Below are positions 63,649 through 64,000 of a stretch of 64,000 nucleotides of DNA, piece after piece; the first letter of the stretch is position 1, and the number at the start of each line of letters is the position of its first letter. Under the pieces are notes generated by a model. The model did not search any database. It was not told where the DNA came from and was given only the letters and a program-made list of their open reading frames with translations. Source of the stretch: Kalaharituber pfeilii (taxonomy: Eukaryota > Ascomycota > Pezizomycetes > Pezizales > Pezizaceae); the NCBI GenBank assembly GCA_015179045.1, contig WHUZ01000047.1:1-64000 (forward strand), in the 5' to 3' direction. A program made the position numbers and the translations under genes.

Positions 63649-63711
63649 TGCCCTGCCATGGCGAACAGCTACAAGCGGGGTCACGTGAAATTAAAAAAAA
63701 AAAAAAAAAAA
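63649..63711 (+). mobile_element. Solo hairpin retroposon (family 3), 12-bp target duplication
   Basis: It begins TGCCCTGCCATGGCGAACAG, contains GCGGGGTCACGTGAAATT and an A-run, and is flanked by AACACGAACATT at 63637-63648 and 63712-63723. The core is almost identical to the units at 3134 and 60350. Confidence 0.92.
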
Positions 63712-63723
63712 AACACGAACATT

Positions 63724-64000
63724 CTTGAAATACCCATCTAGTTTTTTTAGTAAGTATGTCTTCGCCACAACAACACTGACTAGCCTACTTAGTGACACTA
63801 CAGCATGTTAAAACACGTGACCAGAAAGTATCACCCTTGAATTCTCATTATTGTATATAAGAATTATTGTGAAGGGTGTATCCTATATATATAAGTATAA
63901 ACAAAATGAACTATATCATTATTTGACAGAGATCTGTATGTATTTTATACATTATTTATTTAGTATATATAGAGGTCATAGATGTTAACTACGTGTAGAA
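63724..64000. other. AT-rich window end
   Basis: No feature is supported to the right edge. Confidence 0.3.

Overview
The window looks like part of a filamentous ascomycete (Pezizomycotina) genome, in a region packed with transposons. Evidence: short GT-AG introns of 42-75 nt, NACHT-ankyrin STAND proteins with the fungal N-terminal domain, Tad/I-type LINEs, and hAT, Tc1, pogo, PIF/Harbinger, MULE, DIRS and Ginger-like elements. I cannot name the species. No tRNA, rRNA or CRISPR array was seen. LAYOUT. 1-4545: nested, decayed LINEs. 4953-16298 and 18646-35697: two copies of one duplicated block, each carrying a five-exon NLR-type gene (N-terminal fungal STAND domain, NACHT, about 20 ankyrin repeats). 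The gene models are 6383-10875 (1418 aa) and 25809-31375 (1460 aa). Comparing the copies dates the insertions. A Tc1 fragment upstream of the gene predates the duplication. A DIRS retrotransposon (18828-23090), a MULE-like element (23860-25337), a LINE inside intron 2 (26559-27490), a satellite-carrying LINE tail (about 32143-32778) and a pogo-like element (33165-33850) are only in the second copy. A foldback element with a Ginger-like element inside it (13289-15798) is only in the first. A TIR element filled with a ~178-bp minisatellite (16683-18641) sits between the copies. 35698-38930: a small gene-bearing island with weakly supported small genes, two of which start Met-Gly-Asn. 38931-41610: a PIF/Harbinger element with two convergent genes. 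41612-55232: more pogo-like, hAT, Ginger-like and LINE pieces separated by AT-rich, gene-free DNA. 56285-58061: a probable gamma-glutamylcyclotransferase (AIG2)-like host gene. 59520-64000: a decayed LINE, a small Tc1 MITE and gene-free DNA. MAIN SIGNAL. The 3' ends of at least three LINE families carry the same two-part hairpin just before the poly(A). The outer stem is conserved by compensating changes (CTCGC/GCGAG, ATCGC/GCGAT, CCCTGC/GCGGGG, CCCTGC/GCAGGG). Six separate insertions of only about 60-70 bp consist of little more than this hairpin plus poly(A), start at almost the same base, and five of the six have clear 9-15-bp target duplications. They behave as a miniature retroposon with a defined 5' end, not as randomly truncated LINEs. 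The second theme is NLR evolution: two paralogues with nearly identical ankyrin repeat units that differ at a few positions per repeat, and a shared one-base lesion near the 3' end followed by a reading frame that is still open in both.
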